From Acetobacter orleanensis (GTDB lineage Bacteria; Pseudomonadota; Alphaproteobacteria; Acetobacterales; Acetobacteraceae), in assembly GCF_001581005.1 (NCBI RefSeq), contig NZ_LHZV01000042.1, positions 1 through 34,426 of the forward strand: DNA of 34,426 bases, read 5' to 3'. A program made the position numbers and the translations under genes. The notes under the pieces were generated by a model. The model had not been told where the DNA came from. It did not search any database and worked only from the letters and a program-made list of their open reading frames with translations. Numbering within the stretch: the first letter of the stretch is position 1; the number at the start of each line of letters is the position of its first letter. Of the stretch, positions 33,072-34,426 are shown in pieces.

Positions 33072-33409
33072 CCCAAGCAAGGGGGGCTGGAAAAAGCGAT
33101 CCGCTATGCGCTTAACCGGTGGAGAGCCTTTGCTCTGTTCCTCGAAGGCGGTCGTGTCGCCATCGATAATAATCTTGCAGAACGCACCATATGGCCCGTG
33201 TGCATGGGGCGAAAAACTATCTCTTTGCTGGTTCCGATGCTGGCGGGGATAACATCGCTGACGCTATGACGCTTATCGAAAGCGCAAAACTCTCCGGACT
33301 CAACCCGCAGGATTATCTCGCTGACGTCCTGACACGCATCAACGAACACAAGATCAATCGTCTCCACGAACTGTTGCTATGGAACTGGCAGCCCGTGAAT
33401 ACATCGTAA
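33072..33409 (+). pseudogene. IS66-family transposase (TnpC) C-terminal remnant, frameshifted
   Basis: The first frame reads LEKAIRYALNRWRAFALFLEGGRVAIDNNLAERTI, the end of the IS66 catalytic domain with the last acidic residue in the NNLAERT motif. After ATGGGGCGA the match continues in another frame as NYLFAGSDAGGDNIADAMTLIESAKLSGLNPQDYL to LLLWNW, the IS66 C-terminal domain. The shift is explained by five A at about 33211-33215 where six would keep frame. The rest of the transposase and the left IS end are missing. It interrupts the junction between the iron cargo and a broken mobC and probably marks the deletion that removed the relaxase. Confidence 0.88.
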
Positions 33410-33427
33410 GCAGCCGCTTGAGGCTGC
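33410..33427 (+). terminator. Small hairpin after the IS66 remnant
   Basis: GCAGCC/GGCTGC stem with loop GCTTGA, followed by CTTATG, just after the transposase remnant stop. It could be the IS right end or a weak terminator. Confidence 0.35.
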
Positions 33428-33449
33428 CTTATGAGTGAGGATTGTGAGT

Positions 33450-33709
33450 GGTAACTTATGGTCATCACAATGAGCAGAGTGGGCCAGTTGATTCAGATTG
33501 TTGCCAATGCGTGAGAGGGCATGACGCAGACTGTAAAGTTCTGAGCCGACCAGCTAGCCATTGTCGCCAACCAGTTCTGAGGTTGTCAGCAGAGCCCTGA
33601 TCCAATGGGCGGTGGTGGCGTGGCCGAGGTGGCGGGCAACGCTTTTCCAGCGGGCCAATTCAGAAGGGCTGGCTCTGACAGAGAGGCGGGAAGTTCGGGC
33701 AATCGGCAT
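33450..33709 (-). pseudogene. Broken mobC of element C
   Basis: From ATG 33709 the frame reads MPIARTSRLSVRASPSELAR, closely matching mobC of element B, up to residue 51. It then meets TAG (33556-33554). Beyond the stop the same frame continues with LYSLRHALSRIGNNLNQLAH, the MobC signature, and homology ends near 33455. Downstream, where a relaxase gene would be expected, the IS66 remnant is found. The gene is therefore inactivated by a stop codon and by truncation. A translated N-terminal fragment could still bind DNA. Confidence 0.85.
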
Positions 33710-33740
33710 AACAAGGTTCTCCTTAAAGAGGGGGTTAATG

Positions 33741-33800
33741 GGGGAGATTTCTCCCCCTTACCAGCTTGTCGAATGCTACCCTTGGGTAGCCATTCGACAC
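33741..33800. other. Probable origin of transfer (oriT) of element C
   Basis: It has the same two stems as in element B: GGGGGAG/CTCCCCC (33741-33758), and TGTCGAATG (33768-33776) paired with CATTCGACA (33792-33800). Within the loop CTACCC/GGGTAG pairs as well. Compared with B, one A-T pair has become G-C on both sides of the stem. The downstream stretch CACTGCTGGCTCCCT is identical in both. Confidence 0.65.
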
Positions 33801-33813
33801 TGCTGGCTCCCTT

Positions 33814-34425
33814 TTAAAACGCTACTCTTTTGAAGGTTGTTTCCGGGTAGCTTATGGCCTCCACTGTTTGCCTGAGATTAGCGGTGGTGATGCCGGTCAG
33901 ATAGGTTGTGGTGCCCTGACTTTTGTGGGTTGCTTCATGACCCAGCAGGCGGTCAATCCATACCTCCCGGATGTTGGTATCTGCATTTCTGAGTTGAGTT
34001 GATACAGTGTGCCGGAACGAGTGGAAGGTGATTTCCGCGGGCAGGCCAATACGGGTCTTGAGCAATGAGAAGGCTCTGCCAAGGGCTGCTCCCCTGACAC
34101 CCTGTTTCGAGGTTTCCAGACCGGGGATGAGGTAGGGGCTGTCTGTCGAGTCTTTCAGAGCCAGCACACCAGTTTCAATGAGTTTTGAATGAACAGGCAC
34201 CGTGCGGATGCCTGCTTCTGTTTTCGGTGCCCAGCCGGTTTCGGCATGAGGACGGATAAGGAAGCAGGGGATACCATCAACGCTCTGTAGGTCTTCTTTT
34301 CTCAGAGTGCAGATTTCGCCTAATCGCATTCCGCTGTAAGCTGCAACAAGAGTGACCAGCCGGAAGGTCTGTTCCGGCACGGATGTACTATGCCATGACG
34401 CAGAGGCCAGCAAAGCCAGTTCCTT
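33814..34425 (-). CDS. Tyrosine recombinase (integrase) of element C, C-terminal part, cut by window edge
   Basis: The frame is open to the right edge and begins in view with KELALLASASWHSTSVPEQT, aligning with DGELALLARTQWSGTAV of integrase B. The whole core of the catalytic domain is present: SGMRLGEICTLRK (Arg), ITFHSFRHTVSTQLR (HxxR), LGHEATHKSQG and TYLTGI (Tyr). It ends ETTFKRVAF at 33814. It cannot be the missing half of the integrase at 1-450 by simple circular joining, because the frames differ and about 150 residues between them are absent. Its start and a fourth att copy should lie right of the window. Confidence 0.92.
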   Translation of the reverse strand, partial: KELALLASASWHSTSVPEQTFRLVTLVAAYSGMRLGEICTLRKEDLQSVDGIPCFLIRPHAETGWAPKTEAGIRTVPVHSKLIETGVLALKDSTDSPYLIPGLETSKQGVRGAALGRAFSLLKTRIGLPAEITFHSFRHTVSTQLRNADTNIREVWIDRLLGHEATHKSQGTTTYLTGITTANLRQTVEAISYPETTFKRVAF

Positions 34426-34426
34426 T

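Noticed and set aside
33205..33220. Programmed frameshifting in the IS66 transposase at the A-run.
   Set aside because: TnpC of IS66 is normally a single frame, the gene is otherwise truncated, and five A in place of six is simply explained by a deletion.
33191..33409. A separate 72-residue gene starting MARVHGAKNYLFAGSD.
   Set aside because: It is the out-of-frame continuation of the IS66 transposase. The first residues are translated from the wrong frame of the same remnant.
1..34426. The window as one circular element cut inside a single integrase gene (N-terminal part at 1-450, C-terminal part at 33814-34425).
   Set aside because: Joining the ends puts the two halves in different frames, and alignment with integrase B shows about 150 residues missing between them. 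They are two separate partial genes.
1..34426. CRISPR arrays.
   Set aside because: No regularly spaced repeats of 24-40 bp were seen; the repeats present are att copies, dyads and short tandem motifs.

Overview
The window looks like accessory DNA from an acetic acid bacterium (Acetobacteraceae, e.g. Acetobacter, Gluconobacter or Komagataeibacter). The case rests on the Hint-domain protein, the integrases with a short N-terminal R-G-x-x-Y-x-F-R-R-x-V-P module, and the FecIR/TonB cargo. This is family-level inference; no rRNA, complete tRNA or housekeeping operon is present to fix the genus. There is no CRISPR array.

The main structural observation is a tandem array of integrative, mobilizable elements in one tRNA 3' end. 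The same 25-27 bp sequence, the T-loop, acceptor strand and CCA of a tRNA read on the minus strand, occurs at 541-566, 18028-18052 and 26894-26920. Immediately left of each copy a tyrosine recombinase begins on the minus strand (starts at 450, 17925 and 26808). A fourth integrase runs off the right edge (33814-34425). The window therefore holds the end of one element (1-540), complete element A (about 541-18052), complete element B (about 18028-26920) and most of element C (from 26894). The intact tRNA gene should lie right of the window.

Element A (17.5 kb) carries two serine recombinases and a minus-strand defence operon: a type ISP-like restriction-modification enzyme, a TIR-like effector and a small nuclease-like protein. 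A gene of unknown function lies upstream and shares an operator-like repeat with the operon. Next come a membrane protein/secreted protein pair, mobC and relaxase genes, and a RepB-like primase with a candidate antisense RNA in its leader. Integrase A closes the element.

Element B (8.9 kb) carries a VapBC-type toxin-antitoxin pair, a serine recombinase next to a 140 bp segment bounded by 14 bp perfect inverted repeats, a Hint-domain protein, a convergent relaxase, mobC, an oriT-like region, an iron superoxide dismutase with a helical partner gene, and integrase B.

Element C carries a fecI-fecR-fecA-like signalling and uptake operon ending in a periplasmic GDPD-family phosphodiesterase. After it come an IS66 transposase remnant, a broken mobC, an oriT-like region nearly identical to that of B (with a compensatory base-pair change), and the C-terminal half of an integrase. 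C has no relaxase in view and may depend on B for mobilization.

Most promising leads: the R-M/TIR/nuclease operon; the possible invertible switch in front of the Hint gene; the covarying oriT stem shared by B and C; the antisense RNA in the primase leader; and the nested array itself.
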